In this document: in pieces, positions 1-13,101 of the stretch
How the letters are laid out: every line of letters begins with the position of its first letter
How positions within the stretch are numbered: position 1 is the stretch's first letter
Assembly (NCBI RefSeq): GCF_900048035.1
Contig: NZ_LN999832.1
Span: 1-64,000 of the forward strand
Length of the DNA: 64,000 nt
Source: Candidatus Gullanella endobia
Lineage (GTDB): Bacteria; Pseudomonadota; Gammaproteobacteria; Enterobacterales; Enterobacteriaceae
Direction: 5' to 3'
Notes under the pieces: model-generated
Told to the model about the DNA's origin: nothing
The model's input: the letters and a program-made list of their open reading frames with translations, nothing else
Database searches by the model: none
Made by a program: the position numbers and the translations under genes

Positions 1-1800
1 ATGAATAATATACGAAATTTCTCTATTATCGCTCATATTGATCATGGTAAGTCGACGCTATCCGATCGTCTAATACAGATCTGTGGTGGTCTAAGCAAAC
101 GTGAAATGTCAACTCAGGTACTAGATTCTATGGATCTAGAGCGTGAACGCGGTATTACTATAAAATCACAAAGTGTTACTTTAGATTATAAATCATTAGA
201 TAATCAAGTTTACCAGTTAAATTTTATTGATACTCCAGGACATGTAGATTTTTCCTATGAAGTTTCCCGATCACTTGCAGCATGTGAAGGTGCGCTTCTA
301 ATAGTAGATTCTGGACAAGGAATAGAAGCTCAAACACTGGCTAATTGCCATATAGCAATCGAAATGGATTTAAAAGTCGTACCAGTATTGAATAAAATCG
401 ATCTTCCTTCTGCCAATCCCGATTATGTAGCGCGAAAAATCGAAGATATAGTCGGCATTAATGCTATAGACGCAGTGCGCTGTTCTGCAAAAACCGGTTT
501 TGGTGTATCCGACGTACTTGAACGAATAGTACGTGATATTCCACCACCAAAAGGTGATCCGATGGCGCCATTGCAAGCGCTGATTATCGATTCTTGGTTT
601 GATAATTATTTAGGCGTAATTTCTTTAATACGCATTAAAAATGGTACCCTGAGAAAGGGTAATAGAATCAAAGTAATGAGCACTAGTCAATTTTACAAAG
701 CAGATCGATTGGGTATTTTTACTCCGAAACGTATTGACCGTGAAATTCTTCGATGTGGGGAAGTCGGCTGGTTGGTTTGTGCTATTAAAGATATTCACGG
801 CGCATCGGTAGGAGATACTTTGACACTAGCATGTCAGCCAGCAGATAAAGTACTACCTGGTTTTAAGAAAATAAAACCGAAAGTCTATGCTGGTCTATTT
901 CCAGTAAATTCTAACGATTATGAATCATTTCGCGATGCTCTTGGCAAGCTCAGCTTGAACGACGCCTCGTTATTTTATGAACAAGAAAGTTCAACTGCAC
1001 TCGGCTTCGGTTTTCGCTGCGGCTTTCTTGGCTTGTTGCATATGGAAATTATTCAGGAACGGCTAAAGCGTGAGTACAATCTTGATTTAATCACTACAGC
1101 ACCAACGGTTATTTATGAAGTCCTGATGATAGATAATAATATATTATATATAGATAGTCCTTCTAAGCTTCCATCTTTTAATAAAATTCATGAATTACGT
1201 GAACCTATTTCTGAATGTCATATTCTGTTGCCACAGACTTATTTAGGTGATATCATTACACTATGTATTGAGAAGCGTGGTATTCAAACTAATATAGTCT
1301 ATCATGGTAACCAGGTAGCGCTTACTTATGAGATTCCCATGGCTGAAGTGGTGCTAGATTTTTTTGATCGGCTTAAATCTATCTCACGTGGCTATGCTTC
1401 GTTAGATTATGAATTTAAGCGTTTCCAGAATGCACATATAGTACGAATCGATCTCCTGATTAACGGTGAACGTATCGATGCATTGGGATTTATTACTCAT
1501 CAAAACAATGCGTTATACCGCAGCCGTAAGTTTGTTGATAGACTTCAAGAAATAATCCCCCGCCAACAATTTGATATCTCAATTCAAGCAGCTATTGGCA
1601 ATCATATTATTGCGCGTTCTACCGTTAAACAGCTACGCAAAAACGTATTAGCAAAATGCTATGGCGGCGATGTTAGTCGCAAGAAAAAACTCTTGCAAAA
1701 GCAGAAAGAAGGTAAAAAACGCATGAAGCAAGTAGGTAACGTTGAACTTCCAAAGGAAACATTTTTGGCAATTCTACATGTTAGTAAAGATAGAAAATAA
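1..1800 (+). CDS. lepA: Elongation factor 4 (LepA), ribosome-associated GTPase
   Basis: LepA is a translational GTPase that binds ribosomes and is linked to back-translocation and 30S assembly. The protein has 599 residues, the usual family length. The N-terminal G domain shows the P-loop AHIDHGKST near residues 11-19, the DTPGH motif near residue 77 and NKID near residue 131. The C-terminal lysine-rich domain typical of LepA ([17 protein letters not shown], around residues 561-577) is present, which separates it from EF-G. The first base of the window is the A of the start codon, so nothing upstream can be judged. It lies 15 nt before lepB, the same order as in E. coli, where the two form an operon. 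Confidence 0.98.
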   Translation: MNNIRNFSIIAHIDHGKSTLSDRLIQICGGLSKREMSTQVLDSMDLERERGITIKSQSVTLDYKSLDNQVYQLNFIDTPGHVDFSYEVSRSLAACEGALLIVDSGQGIEAQTLANCHIAIEMDLKVVPVLNKIDLPSANPDYVARKIEDIVGINAIDAVRCSAKTGFGVSDVLERIVRDIPPPKGDPMAPLQALIIDSWFDNYLGVISLIRIKNGTLRKGNRIKVMSTSQFYKADRLGIFTPKRIDREILRCGEVGWLVCAIKDIHGASVGDTLTLACQPADKVLPGFKKIKPKVYAGLFPVNSNDYESFRDALGKLSLNDASLFYEQESSTALGFGFRCGFLGLLHMEIIQERLKREYNLDLITTAPTVIYEVLMIDNNILYIDSPSKLPSFNKIHELREPISECHILLPQTYLGDIITLCIEKRGIQTNIVYHGNQVALTYEIPMAEVVLDFFDRLKSISRGYASLDYEFKRFQNAHIVRIDLLINGERIDALGFITHQNNALYRSRKFVDRLQEIIPRQQFDISIQAAIGNHIIARSTVKQLRKNVLAKCYGGDVSRKKKLLQKQKEGKKRMKQVGNVELPKETFLAILHVSKDRK

Positions 1801-1815
1801 TTTTAAGGAGATTAA

Positions 1816-2805
1816 ATGGTAAATATGTATTCCCTAATACTGGGAATAACAACATTTATTACTGGGATCTTTTGGTGTTTAGAGTATTTTAAACCAGTAT
1901 TTTTTAAAACTCGTTTTTGGTATAATCTTAGTCAACAAAGACAACATGCCAAAAAAAAAACACCTGATAATAATGATATTATAGTAAATATCAGCCGTAA
2001 AACAGGTTGGATTGAAATTTGTGTATCTATTTTCCCGGTCTTGTTATTAGTCTTTATCATGCGTTCATTTATTTTAGAACCGTTTTATATTCCATCAGGT
2101 TCAATGATGCCAACGCTTTTGATTGGTGATTTTATTTTAGTAAAAAAATTTGCTTATGGTATTAAAGATCCTATTACTCAGAAAACTCTAATTAAAACTA
2201 GCCATCCGAAACGCGGTGACATAGTTTTATTTAAATATCCGTTAGATCCTAAGTTAGACTATATTAAACGTCTTGTAGGATTACCTGGCGATAGAGTTAT
2301 TTATAATCCTATTAGCAAGCACATTACAGTACAGCCTAATTGCGCTAGCAAAAAGACTTGTAATACAGCTTTAGCGATTACTTATGATGAATTCACTCCA
2401 AGCGATTTTATACAGAATTTTAATATAAGTGACAATGGAAAAATTAACAGCAGCTTTCTGCAACTCCCGCTTGATCCACAAGTAACTAGTGGAATACGCT
2501 TAGCACAGTGTAAAGAATCATTTAACGGAATATCGCATAATATTCTGATTTTACCAGGAAAAAAGGATCAACTAGGGATGTATTACCAACAAAAAAATAG
2601 TTCGTTGGCTGAATGGGTAGTACCAAAGGGAAATTATTTCATGATAGGTGATAATCGGGATAATAGTGCTGATAGTCGTTATTGGGGTTTCGTACCGGAA
2701 AGAAATATAGTGGGTAAAGCAACAACTATCTGGATGAGCCTTAATAAAAAAGAAGGTCAATGGTTAACAAGAATACGCTTAAATCGTATTGGCAATATTC
2801 ATTAA
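1816..2805 (+). CDS. lepB: Signal peptidase I (LepB)
   Basis: LepB is the inner-membrane serine protease that removes signal peptides from Sec- and Tat-exported proteins. The 329-residue product (E. coli 324) has two N-terminal membrane segments at about residues 5-21 and 66-83. The catalytic Ser is in IPSGSMMPT (Ser96) and the catalytic Lys in YIKRLVG (Lys151), followed by GDNRDNSADSRYWGFV in box E. A strong Shine-Dalgarno AAGGAG precedes the ATG, which supports this start. Its retention fits with secE, bamB and fkpA in the same window and means that the cell still exports proteins. Nothing looks damaged. Confidence 0.98.
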   Translation: MVNMYSLILGITTFITGIFWCLEYFKPVFFKTRFWYNLSQQRQHAKKKTPDNNDIIVNISRKTGWIEICVSIFPVLLLVFIMRSFILEPFYIPSGSMMPTLLIGDFILVKKFAYGIKDPITQKTLIKTSHPKRGDIVLFKYPLDPKLDYIKRLVGLPGDRVIYNPISKHITVQPNCASKKTCNTALAITYDEFTPSDFIQNFNISDNGKINSSFLQLPLDPQVTSGIRLAQCKESFNGISHNILILPGKKDQLGMYYQQKNSSLAEWVVPKGNYFMIGDNRDNSADSRYWGFVPERNIVGKATTIWMSLNKKEGQWLTRIRLNRIGNIH

Positions 2806-2841
2806 TTTTTTAAAATATATGATTTTAATCACTAATGTTGA

Positions 2842-2865
2842 ATGTATTGAATGTATTCAATACAT
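2842..2865. repeat. Short palindrome between lepB and rnc
   Basis: Arms ATGTATTGAAT and ATTCAATACAT pair perfectly (11 bp) around a 2-nt loop. It lies 37 nt past the lepB stop in the 196-nt spacer before rnc. No T-run follows, so it is not a textbook terminator. It could protect the lepB 3' end or be an RNase III target next to rnc, which autoregulates in E. coli; both are guesses. Confidence 0.45.
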
Positions 2866-3001
2866 ATCTAAGATATACAAAATGAGCTCTATTCACTACA
2901 GATAAACTTTAAATGGAATAATTTTAGTAGACATATTATAATTAATACTATATTACATGATACGATTTTTACGCATTTTTGAATTATTGGTTTAATAACA
3001 T

Positions 3002-3682
3002 ATGAATTCTGTATTCATAAATAGGTTACAAAAGAAAATAGGTTATACTTTTCAACAATATAGTCTATTATTACAAGCACTAACACACCGAAGTGCTAAT
3101 AGTATTCACAATGAACGCTTAGAATTTTTAGGCGATTCTATATTAAATTATGTTATAGCTACTGCACTTTATCAACGTTTTCCTTCTGTTGACGAGGGAA
3201 AAATGAGTCGAATGCGCGCGACTTTAGTTTGCGGTAATACGCTTGCGGAAATTGCGCGTGAATGTAAGTTGAACGAATGTTTACGTCTAGGACCAGGAGA
3301 GTTAAAAAGTGGCGGTTTTTTCCGTGAATCAATTTTAGCTAATACAGTAGAAGCTTTAATCGGTGGCATATTCATAGATAGTGATATTAAAACAGTCGAA
3401 AAATTAATCCTCAATTTGTATCGCCTACGCCTTGATAAAATAAGCCCAGATGATAAACAAAAAGATCCGAAGACCCGATTGCAAGAATATCTACAGGAGC
3501 GTCATTTACCATTACCGACTTACCAAGTAATACAAGTTTGCGGTGAGGCACATGATCAAGAATTTACTGTACATTGCCAAGTTAATGGTTTAGTAAAGCC
3601 AGTAGTTGGTAATGGTTTAAGTCGTCGTAAAGCCGAACAGAATGGGGCTGAACAGGCGCTTAAATTATTAGAAGCTAAATGA
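3002..3682 (+). CDS. rnc: Ribonuclease III
   Basis: RNase III cleaves double-stranded RNA and separates 16S and 23S precursors in the rRNA transcript. The 226-residue length equals that of E. coli. The nuclease signature [12 protein letters not shown] lies near residues 38-49 with the catalytic acidic residues. The C-terminal double-stranded RNA-binding domain contains the [11 protein letters not shown] and GEAHDQEFT segments and ends with the [14 protein letters not shown] helix. The era start codon is 6 nt past the stop, so rnc-era-recO is read as one operon, as in E. coli. All key residues are present. Confidence 0.98.
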   Translation: MNSVFINRLQKKIGYTFQQYSLLLQALTHRSANSIHNERLEFLGDSILNYVIATALYQRFPSVDEGKMSRMRATLVCGNTLAEIARECKLNECLRLGPGELKSGGFFRESILANTVEALIGGIFIDSDIKTVEKLILNLYRLRLDKISPDDKQKDPKTRLQEYLQERHLPLPTYQVIQVCGEAHDQEFTVHCQVNGLVKPVVGNGLSRRKAEQNGAEQALKLLEAK

Positions 3683-3688
3683 GAAAAA

Positions 3689-4594
3689 ATGACTTATTGT
3701 GGATTTATAGCGATAGTAGGTCGACAAAATGTAGGAAAATCTACACTACTGAATCGATTATTAGGACAAAAGATCTCCATTACCTCACGAAAACCACAAA
3801 CAACCCATCACTGTATTATGGGTATTCATACTGAAGGAATATATCAGGCTATCTATGTGGATACTCCTGGATTACATATCCAACAAAAACGAGTAATTAA
3901 TCGTTTACTAAATCGCGCAGCTAGTAGTTTAATTAATAATGTAGAGTTAGTAATTTTTGTAGTAGAAGGTACTAATTGGACACCAGATGACGATATGGTA
4001 ATAAATAAACTTTATCAAGTTCATTGTCCAATTTTATTAGTAATAAACAAAGTAGATAATGTAATTAATAAAGAAAAATTATTACCTCACATACAGTTTT
4101 TAAATCAGAAAATGTTATTTAATGAAATTATACCAATATGCGCTAAAAATGGCATGAATGTTGAAATATTAGCTGGGATTGTTCGTAAAGCGTTACCAGA
4201 AGCAACACACCATTTTCCAAAAGATTGCATTACAGACCGACTCAAAAGTTTTATAGCTTCAGAAATTATACGTGAAAAACTGATACGTTTTCTAGGCGAT
4301 GAACTTCCCTATTCTGTTACAGTAAATATTGTACATTTTTCTATTAACAATCGTGGAGGTTATAATATTTATGGACTTATTCTAGTAGAGCGCTATAGCC
4401 AGAAGAAAATAGTTATTGGCAATAAAGGAAAAAAAATTAAAATTATTGGTATTCAGGCTCGGAAAGATATGGAAGCTGTATTTAAGATACAAGTATATTT
4501 AGAATTATGGGTAAAAGTAAAATTAAACTGGGCTGATAATGAACATGCTCTTCATAGTTTGGGTTATATTGATAATTTTTTTAAATTAAACTAA
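3689..4594 (+). CDS. era: GTPase Era, 16S rRNA maturation and 30S assembly
   Basis: Era is an essential GTPase that binds the 16S rRNA 3' end during small-subunit assembly. At 301 residues it matches the E. coli length. The G domain has GRQNVGKST (P-loop, near residues 11-19), DTPGL and NKVD. The C-terminal KH domain contains the [16 protein letters not shown]-binding loop. The P-loop has Gln where Era normally has Pro (GRPNVGKST), and the same change occurs in the first P-loop of Der in this window. The stop overlaps the recO start by one base (TAATG), which indicates translational coupling. Confidence 0.97.
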   Translation: MTYCGFIAIVGRQNVGKSTLLNRLLGQKISITSRKPQTTHHCIMGIHTEGIYQAIYVDTPGLHIQQKRVINRLLNRAASSLINNVELVIFVVEGTNWTPDDDMVINKLYQVHCPILLVINKVDNVINKEKLLPHIQFLNQKMLFNEIIPICAKNGMNVEILAGIVRKALPEATHHFPKDCITDRLKSFIASEIIREKLIRFLGDELPYSVTVNIVHFSINNRGGYNIYGLILVERYSQKKIVIGNKGKKIKIIGIQARKDMEAVFKIQVYLELWVKVKLNWADNEHALHSLGYIDNFFKLN

Positions 4595-5295
4595 TGGATA
4601 GTTGGCAACACGCTTTCGTATTACATTCGTTTCCTTACAGTGAAACGAGTATTATTTTAGACTTTTTTACTGAAAAAAAAGGACGGGTGCGAGTTTTAGC
4701 TAAAGGAGCGCGTTCCCATCGCTCTAAACTTAAAGGAATATTACAACCTTTTACGCCATTACTAGCCCGCTGGAGTGGTAAAAGTGAAATAAAAACTCTG
4801 TGTAGTGCTGAATCTGTCTCATTGGGCCTGCCTCTCAACGGACTGATGTTGTATAGCGGACTTTATATCAATGAATTACTTTCTCGTATGCTTGTCTATG
4901 ACATTGATTATTCTATATTATTTTATGATTATTTACACTGTTTGCAATGCTTAGCAGGCGCTAAAAATTTACCAGAATCGACTCTACGTTGCTTTGAGTT
5001 AACATTATTATCACAACTAGGTTATGGTGTTGATTTTCTTCATTGTGCTGATAGTGGTGAACCGATAAATGATACTAAAACCTACCGTTACCAAGAAGAA
5101 AAAGGTTTTACTATTAGCGAGCTTTTAGATAATTATAGTTTTAATGGACGAGAATTACGGGCTTTATCAGAAAAAAAGTTTACTAATATGGATATGTTGC
5201 GCGCCGCTAAGCGCTTTACCCGTATAGCGTTAAAACCCTATTTAGGTGGAAAGCCATTGAAGAGTCGAGATCTTTTCCGTCAATATTTTAAATAA
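4594..5295 (+). CDS. recO: DNA repair protein RecO
   Basis: RecO helps load RecA onto SSB-coated single-stranded DNA in the RecFOR gap-repair pathway. The 233-residue protein has the N-terminal OB-fold ([13 protein letters not shown] and [12 protein letters not shown] near residues 6-43) and the C-terminal helical part ending [13 protein letters not shown]. It is about nine residues shorter than the E. coli protein because the basic tail is missing. The start overlaps the era stop (TAATG). RecF and RecR are not in this window, so whether the pathway is complete cannot be judged. Recombination genes are often lost in such genomes, so its intact state is notable. Confidence 0.95.
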   Translation: MDSWQHAFVLHSFPYSETSIILDFFTEKKGRVRVLAKGARSHRSKLKGILQPFTPLLARWSGKSEIKTLCSAESVSLGLPLNGLMLYSGLYINELLSRMLVYDIDYSILFYDYLHCLQCLAGAKNLPESTLRCFELTLLSQLGYGVDFLHCADSGEPINDTKTYRYQEEKGFTISELLDNYSFNGRELRALSEKKFTNMDMLRAAKRFTRIALKPYLGGKPLKSRDLFRQYFK

Positions 5296-5368
5296 ATTTC
5301 AGAAAGGCCATCATAAATGATGGCATAAATGAGATAATAGTAATAAAATAAGTAATAAAGTAATTTAA

Positions 5369-5398
5369 GTTATAGCATTAATATATTAATGCTATAAC
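5369..5398. repeat. Perfect 30-nt palindrome upstream of pdxJ
   Basis: Arms GTTATAGCATTAATA and TATTAATGCTATAAC are perfect reverse complements with no loop. The palindrome ends one base before a TATAAT hexamer (5399-5404) and 20 nt before the pdxJ ATG. A smaller hairpin (GCCATCAT and ATGATGGC, 5307-5324) lies just downstream of recO. The first hairpin could end the recO transcript. The large palindrome sits where a promoter or operator for pdxJ would be, but a binding protein cannot be named. Confidence 0.5.
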
Positions 5399-5418
5399 TA
5401 TAATACTAAGGGAAAAGA

Positions 5419-6150
5419 ATGAGTGAATTATTGCTTGGTGTAAATATTGATCACATTGCGACTTTACGTAATGTGCGCGGCACAGCATGGCCGGATCCTG
5501 TTCAAACAGCTTTTATCGCTGAACAGGCTGGCGCTGATAGCATCACTGTTCATCTTCGCGAAGATCGACGGCATATTACTGATCGTGATTTGCAACTGTT
5601 ACGAAAAACAATCCAAACTAGAATAAATCTGGAAATGGCAGTGACAGAAGAAATGATTAATATAGCTTGTAATATAGCACCGCATTTTTGCTGTTTAGTG
5701 CCAGAGAAACGACAGGAAGTAACTACAGAAGGTGGGCTAGATGTTGCTAGTCATGTAGATAGTCTACGCCAGTCTATAACACGTTTAAAGACTGCCGGTA
5801 TTAAAGTATCGCTATTTATCGACGCTAATGAGCAGCAAATTATAGCAGCAGCGGATGTAGGTGCACCTTATATTGAAATTCATACTGGAACTTATGCCAG
5901 TACTAACGATGAAGCTTTCCGTTTGGCAGAATTAACCCGTATCCATCATAGCGTAGATTTTGCTGTCAAGTTAGGTTTGAAAGTTAATGCTGGTCATGGA
6001 CTTCATTATCACAATATTAAGCCTATAGCTGCTTTAACACAGATACAAGAGCTGAATATTGGTCACGCTATTATTAGCCGCGCTGTCATCGTTGGTTTAG
6101 CCAATGCGGTTAAGGAAATGAAATATCTAATGTGTGAAGCACGCACCTAA
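5419..6150 (+). CDS. pdxJ: Pyridoxine 5'-phosphate synthase
   Basis: PdxJ joins 1-deoxyxylulose 5-phosphate with 3-amino-2-oxopropyl phosphate to make pyridoxine 5'-phosphate, the last ring-forming step of vitamin B6 synthesis. The 243-residue TIM barrel matches the family length. Visible motifs are the N-terminal [12 protein letters not shown], the [14 protein letters not shown] segment with the phosphate-site residues, the catalytic-Glu strand NLEMAVTEE, and [10 protein letters not shown] near residue 193. GlyA and IscS in this window both need pyridoxal phosphate. The stop overlaps acpS (TAATG), the same pair as in E. coli. Whether the other B6 genes survive is not visible here. Confidence 0.97.
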   Translation: MSELLLGVNIDHIATLRNVRGTAWPDPVQTAFIAEQAGADSITVHLREDRRHITDRDLQLLRKTIQTRINLEMAVTEEMINIACNIAPHFCCLVPEKRQEVTTEGGLDVASHVDSLRQSITRLKTAGIKVSLFIDANEQQIIAAADVGAPYIEIHTGTYASTNDEAFRLAELTRIHHSVDFAVKLGLKVNAGHGLHYHNIKPIAALTQIQELNIGHAIISRAVIVGLANAVKEMKYLMCEART

Positions 6151-6530
6151 TGGCAATTATTGGAATTGGTATAGATATTGTTGAGATAGAGCGTATTGAA
6201 TTAATCCTTTGTCGTAGTGGTGATCGACTAGCACGCCGAATTCTCACTCTATCAGAGTGGCGACTATATCAACAACATAATCAACCGATACGGTTTCTCG
6301 CTAAACGCTTTGCAATAAAAGAAGCGGCGTCCAAAGCATTAGGTAATGGTATCCGTAATGGAATAGCTTTCAACCAATTCAAAATCTGTAATGATGCGTT
6401 GGGCAAACCTTTGTTGCGATTATTTGATCAAGCAGCAACATTGGCTAATCGACTAGGTATTACTAGCATACATGTTACTGTAGCTGATGAACGACAGTAT
6501 GCCTACGCGACAGTTATTTTTGAACAATGA
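6150..6530 (+). CDS. acpS: Holo-[acyl-carrier-protein] synthase
   Basis: AcpS transfers the 4'-phosphopantetheine arm of coenzyme A to acyl-carrier protein, which activates fatty-acid synthesis. The 126-residue protein has the conserved metal-binding Asp in [10 protein letters not shown] (near residues 7-16) and the conserved Glu in [14 protein letters not shown] (near residues 52-65). The start codon overlaps the pdxJ stop codon, so translation is coupled. The E. coli neighbour yfhL is gone. Length and motifs are normal, and no damage is seen. Confidence 0.96.
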   Translation: MAIIGIGIDIVEIERIELILCRSGDRLARRILTLSEWRLYQQHNQPIRFLAKRFAIKEAASKALGNGIRNGIAFNQFKICNDALGKPLLRLFDQAATLANRLGITSIHVTVADERQYAYATVIFEQ

Positions 6531-7570
<1,040 letters not shown>

Positions 7571-10500
7571 ATTTTGTTAACAATATTAGAATATCCAACG
7601 ATAGAACGATCTTAGTAAGAAGATTGTAAAGTTTCTGTTAATTAAGTTTTTAAAAAATGCAATTTTTAACAGATATAATCTGTAGACAGGCTAATAAGTT
7701 AAAATACTATTAACTAGTATTAGTACGGATAGATTTTTTTCCTTTTTATAGCTTTTATACCTTATTAAGCATTAATAAATCGGTATTCTAGATAAGCAAC
7801 ATACTTAAATCTTTTAAGTAAAGCATCTAGTATATTAATATACTGATATTATATGCTGTTACTGAAAACTAGATGTTTTATCTTCAGGATAAAATATAAA
7901 AATTCACTATATAATATACAAAAGATAATAACCATAGTACTAACTAGCTAATACTGATAGTACTTAAGAAGTTTTAGTATTAACATCATTGAATATACTA
8001 ATATTATTTATATTTTTTATTAAAACATGTTATAATTTAGCTACTGTTTAATTAGCTAAAAAATAATAAGGATATATTAGTTAAATAATACGATATTATT
8101 ATTAATAAATTAGCATATAGTTTAGTTTTTTCTTCATCGATTTTTTTTAAAAAACAACTGGATACTGAAGATAGAAAATATTTATTAAGTTAATGTTAAA
8201 TATTACTGCTTTTTAATGAATCTTTAATAAAGTTTACCGGTTGATTATTAATATAATGAAAGATTAGAAACATATTAGAGGTTCTTAAATTGATAGTAAA
8301 ATCATTGATAGTACAATAATGTAATTTTTAAACAATTAAAATATTATTTTTATCTGAATTAAGTTTTTATTATTAAAAATAATAGAGCTGTATTCCTGTA
8401 ATTAAGCGATCAAAAAATAACAAATCTGTGATAAAAAATTTATTAATATAAAAATCTTCTATAGAATACCATTCTATGCCATTTTAGATTAATAATCTAT
8501 CAGTTCAATATCAATGCAGTAAACTAGTAGATAATATCTATTTTATAGCTTACTTATTTTAACTGTATCAAAGAAAAATTCTGTTAAGATATATTAATCT
8601 TGCTATATAGATTATTGAGATATAATCTTTCTTTCGTTAAATTTTACTTTAAAGAGTGATTTTTTGTTCTGTTTATATTGTGATACTGATATTTTCTCTT
8701 ATTATTTAAAGGTAAGAGTTGTTATTTATAACTGTAGTGATTATAAACTAAAATATTTGGATTGTATTTTTAGTTTATTATTTTAGGCATACTAATTAAG
8801 TAAGTAAATAAACTTACTGCAATATTATATGGAGCATATAGTACATAATATTAACAATGTTAAGCTATATATGTTTAGTTAAGTTTAATTATAGCATTCG
8901 TAGTATTAAATCTTAAACAACAATTCAATTACTGATATGAAAGCTTTAACTAAAACGAGAATATTGTTATATTCTAAATATTATAACTAATTACATTCTT
9001 CAGAATGTAATTTAAATAACAAATTTATTATCCAGTTATAACTGGCATATTTCTGTAATTTTTGTATTTTCAGATAATAAAAGATAGCAGATATATAGTA
9101 TTGATAATAAGTTTAAGCTAATCTAACTAGAAGTTTAGTGTAATGAGTTACATGGTCGCTATTTGTTATAGCAGGTATAAGATAAGAAATAGTTTTACTA
9201 CAAGTAATAGGATATTAACTATTATATAGAATATGGTTTTCACTGAATATAATTAAAAATTATCAAAATATTGTAAAAATAGAACAAAAGCTATTAGAAA
9301 TAGTTTAATTATCAATAATATACTAGTATCAATTATATTATTGAATATTTCTATAACAGCATTTATCTACTATTTTTTAAAAAAATAGATAATTTTCCAT
9401 ATAAACGCAGCTATACCTACTTTTATTAATTTTATTAAAAATAAATTAATAAATAGATTACTATTATTAGTATGTAAACAATGTAATTAAATTTTAATTA
9501 ACTATTATTTATAAGTTATTAGATCCTAAAGATATTGAGAAATATCTGTTCTTATACAAGTATCAGAATACAAGAAAAGAACATCAAAAAATTCTACTTA
9601 ATAAAAATAATAATAAACAACTAGTAGTAATTATCAGATATATAGGGAATAGTAGAAGCTTATAAATTGCTAAAAGCAATACAGAAAATACTACTTTTGT
9701 TCATTTCTTTTTTTGTAATTAGATAAGGATTTCAAGATATTTTTCTCTTTTATGTGTTCTAACTACTAGATGTTTTTCATAAAACAGCACAGAAAGAATC
9801 TAAATATACTACGAATATCGAAGTTTTATTGAGCAAAACGAATTATAGAATGTATAATCAGATATTAGCATCTTGATTAATAATGAAATTAGAATTAGCA
9901 AGAAAACAGAAAGATACTACTATCGTAATTAATTAAACTGTATAATTTTTAGGTATGTAAAATTAATTACATTTTCTTATTAGAAAAGAACTACACTATT
10001 ATTGTTTATATTTTGTATTCAAAATGTTACTAATTATTCAAGATAATATTAGTAATAATTCATAAAAATTTATATTTCTAATTAGATATTACTAGTTTAA
10101 AACTATCATGTTTTAAATGAACAGGTGAAAGATATTCTCTGTTTACGTAATACTATAACTTTTTATAAAAAATAAAAATTAACTAACCTGATGATCTATA
10201 TCATTTAAAAAATGTGATATAATGACAACTTTATTTCGAAGTTAGTAATATTTGTTAAATATATTAATATCTTAAGTTTTAGTAGAGGATATCATAAATT
10301 TGAATCGCACTATATATACAAATTATTTTAAAACTAAATAGAAATAAAACAAAAGATTTACAGATGTTTATTAAAACTATAAAAAATCAATACAATGATA
10401 ACCGAAAATAAGAATTTCAGATAAAGATAATATAAAGAACTGCACTTCAGTATTGAATATATACTAAATGCTATACTCAAATTAAAAAATTAAATTGATA

Positions 10501-10964
10501 ATGCTACGTAACATAATTGAAATCTATATATGATGCTATCATACATAGATATTATAGATAAGTAAGATTAGTTATGGAAGTATTTTTATGAAATATTTTA
10601 GGGAATGATGCTTTTATGTAAATAAAAAATAAAAGATTCATTTTAAATTATATTTCACTACTGGTAGGTAGTAAGCTCGGTATAATACTCAATTATCGAT
10701 CTATTGCTAAAAGAGTTTTTATGTTTATAAGCCATGTTCTGTCCTCGTAGGTTCGCTGAATAAAATTTTTCTTTTTCGCGATAAAAAATCTTTATTGATG
10801 TAACGAAAAGCAAAACTAGAAACTGATTTTATATAATATTAAGATGAAATTATTTTATAAAAAGTAATAATAGGTTCCATATAAAGTTATCTAAAAAATC
10901 AAGTAATAATCTATTCTCTAATTTTTATCAACACATTTAATTGGTTTAAGGTTAAGATAAATTA
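7571..10964. other. Gene desert of about 3.4 kb between tadA and glyA
   Basis: The region is extremely AT-rich with frequent stops in all frames and no open frame above about 60 codons. In E. coli order, mltF, purL, glrK, glrR and glnB would lie here, so it is probably their decayed remains, but I could not recognise any of them. Small palindromes occur, for example AATTACATTCT and AGAATGTAATT at 8989-9012. Confidence 0.7.
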
Positions 10965-12218
10965 ATGTTAAAATGCAATATGAACATTGCGAATTACGAT
11001 GCAGAGTTGTGGGAAGCAATGAAGCAGGAAATAGTACGTCAAGAAGAACACGTTGAACTAATTGCATCTGAAAATTACGCTAGTCCGCGTGTTATGCAAG
11101 CTCAAGGTTCACAACTGACTAATAAATACGCTGAAGGTTATCCTGGAAAACGCTATTATAACGGATGCGAATATATTGATACAATAGAGCAGATAGCTAT
11201 CAATCGCGCTAAAACTCTATTCGGCTGTGACTATGCTAATGTGCAACCCCACTCGGGGTCACAGGCTAATTTCGCTGTTTATACTGCCTTATTACAGCAA
11301 GGTGATACAGTGCTAGGTATGAACCTGGCACATGGTGGTCATTTGACCCACGGTTCTATTGTTAATTTTTCTGGAAAACTTTACAATACATTAAGCTATG
11401 GTCTTGATAAGAACGGTCAAATCGATTATGCTCAGATTGATAAAATAGCCAAATCTTATCAACCTAAAATGATCATTGGTGGCTTTTCCGCTTATTCCCG
11501 TGTAGTTGATTGGCTTAGAATACGCCAAATATCTGATAGTATCGGTGCGTATTTTTTTGTAGATATGGCACACGTAGCAGGTCTTATCGCTGCTGGTATA
11601 TATCCAAATCCAATACCCTACGCCCATGTCGTGACAACAACTACCCATAAGACGTTAGCTGGTCCAAGAGGTGGTTTGATTTTAGCTAATGGAGGTAGCG
11701 AAGAGTTTTATAAAAAGTTGAGTTCTGCAGTATTCCCTGGCGTACAAGGGGGTCCGTTAATGCATGCGATTGCCGCAAAAGCAATTTCGTTTAAAGAAGC
11801 GATGGAACCGGAATTTAAAATCTATCAGTGTCAAGTAGTCAAAAATGCTAAAGCTATGGTAGAAATTTTCTTATCACGTGGTTTTACCGTTATCTCTGGC
11901 GCCACTGATAATCATCTTTTCTTACTAGATTTAGTAGATAAGAATTTAACTGGAAAAGAGGTAGGTATAGCCTTGGCTCGTGCTAATATTATAGTTAACA
12001 AAAATAGTATACCAAATGATCCGAAAAACCCATTTGTTACCTCTGGTGTACGTATCGGTACACCAGCAGTAACACGTCGAGGCTTTATAGAGCCTGATAT
12101 GCATAATTTAGCAACTTGGATATGTGATATATTAGAAAATATCCGTAATGATGTACTAATCGAGCGTATTAAACATAAAGTATTAGATCTTTGTGTTTCT
12201 CACCCTGTTTATACGTGA
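10965..12218 (+). CDS. glyA: Serine hydroxymethyltransferase
   Basis: GlyA is a pyridoxal-phosphate enzyme that interconverts serine and glycine while charging tetrahydrofolate with a one-carbon unit. The protein has 417 residues, exactly the E. coli length, and aligns end to end from [16 protein letters not shown]. The PLP lysine lies in [16 protein letters not shown] near residue 229, and VELIASENY near residue 31 is intact. Two normally small residues have changed ([10 protein letters not shown] and FPGVQGGPL, where E. coli has Gly), typical of drift in endosymbionts. A hairpin 46 nt past the stop probably ends the transcript. Confidence 0.98.
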   Translation: MLKCNMNIANYDAELWEAMKQEIVRQEEHVELIASENYASPRVMQAQGSQLTNKYAEGYPGKRYYNGCEYIDTIEQIAINRAKTLFGCDYANVQPHSGSQANFAVYTALLQQGDTVLGMNLAHGGHLTHGSIVNFSGKLYNTLSYGLDKNGQIDYAQIDKIAKSYQPKMIIGGFSAYSRVVDWLRIRQISDSIGAYFFVDMAHVAGLIAAGIYPNPIPYAHVVTTTTHKTLAGPRGGLILANGGSEEFYKKLSSAVFPGVQGGPLMHAIAAKAISFKEAMEPEFKIYQCQVVKNAKAMVEIFLSRGFTVISGATDNHLFLLDLVDKNLTGKEVGIALARANIIVNKNSIPNDPKNPFVTSGVRIGTPAVTRRGFIEPDMHNLATWICDILENIRNDVLIERIKHKVLDLCVSHPVYT

Positions 12219-12264
12219 TAATAAGATTAAAAAAGATTTTTTTATAAACGCTCCTAAGAAAAAT

Positions 12265-12307
12265 ACAACGGCTATCTATCATTTTTATGATAACCGTTGT
12301 GTTTTAG
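12265..12307 (+). terminator. Probable rho-independent terminator of glyA
   Basis: Arms ACAACGGCTATC and GATAACCGTTGT pair over 12 positions with one mismatch around a 12-nt AT-rich loop. They are followed by GTTTTAG, so a short T-run is present. It lies 46 nt after the glyA stop, the right place for an intrinsic terminator. Confidence 0.6.
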
Positions 12308-13101
12308 CAATTCCTAAATAACGCATTGCCTTTGATCTCATCTGAGATATTAATTTTTAAAACTACTGGTGACTTTTCTTATAATAAACTTATATATTTC
12401 TCCTATAGTATTATTTTGGCGTTTTAGCAAATTTTGTTAGTATATATAACATTATGAAAATAATAGCATTTTAGCATAATTTTTATATAAGTAAACTGTC
12501 ATGCCAACACATTCTTCTCTTTAAATAAAGAACAATATCTTCGATAATATATCAATTTTTAATAACATAACTAAAAGAACTGAAAGTTGCTTTTTAAATG
12601 ATAGAAAATCAAACTAGTAGTGTATTGACACTGTGTTAAAATCCGGTCAAATAAAATCCAATTAAAAAATAAAGTATTAGATATATATTATTAATAATAT
12701 AATCGACGATTGAACATATCACGACTAATATATGCTTAATTTAAGCAATCAGTATATATGCTTTTGGAATTATTTAAGATGATAATAATCTATTAGCGCA
12801 TTATTTTCGATCAAAACTAAGCAAACTATATGCGTTGACGATCTAATATAATGTAGCATAAGAAACGCTCGTACTTATCAGTAAGATAATATTATAGTGT
12901 TAGTTAGATGCTATATTGCTTTGTAATATAAACTGTCTTATATCAAATGATCTTGTCATAACAGGATCGAAAAAACTAGTATTAAAATCAGCTATGCCAT
13001 GATCCTAGATCCTAATCAGTAAAAAGAACAGATAAGGTATTAGGATATACTTGAAAAGTAATATGAAAAGTATATATCGGCCACTACTAATAATTAACAC
13101 T
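12308..13101. other. Spacer between convergent glyA and suhB
   Basis: About 0.8 kb without a credible gene. The genes between glyA and suhB in E. coli (for example the hca cluster, csiE) are not recognisable. Nothing else is seen apart from short inverted repeats. Confidence 0.65.

Noticed and set aside
10731-10751. Sequence ATAAGCCATGTTCTGTC resembling the reverse complement of the conserved 3' end of RNase P RNA (rnpB)
   Set aside because: Only about 17 bases match. None of the other conserved rnpB segments is found in the flanking DNA, and the gene is not expected at this map position. It is probably chance.
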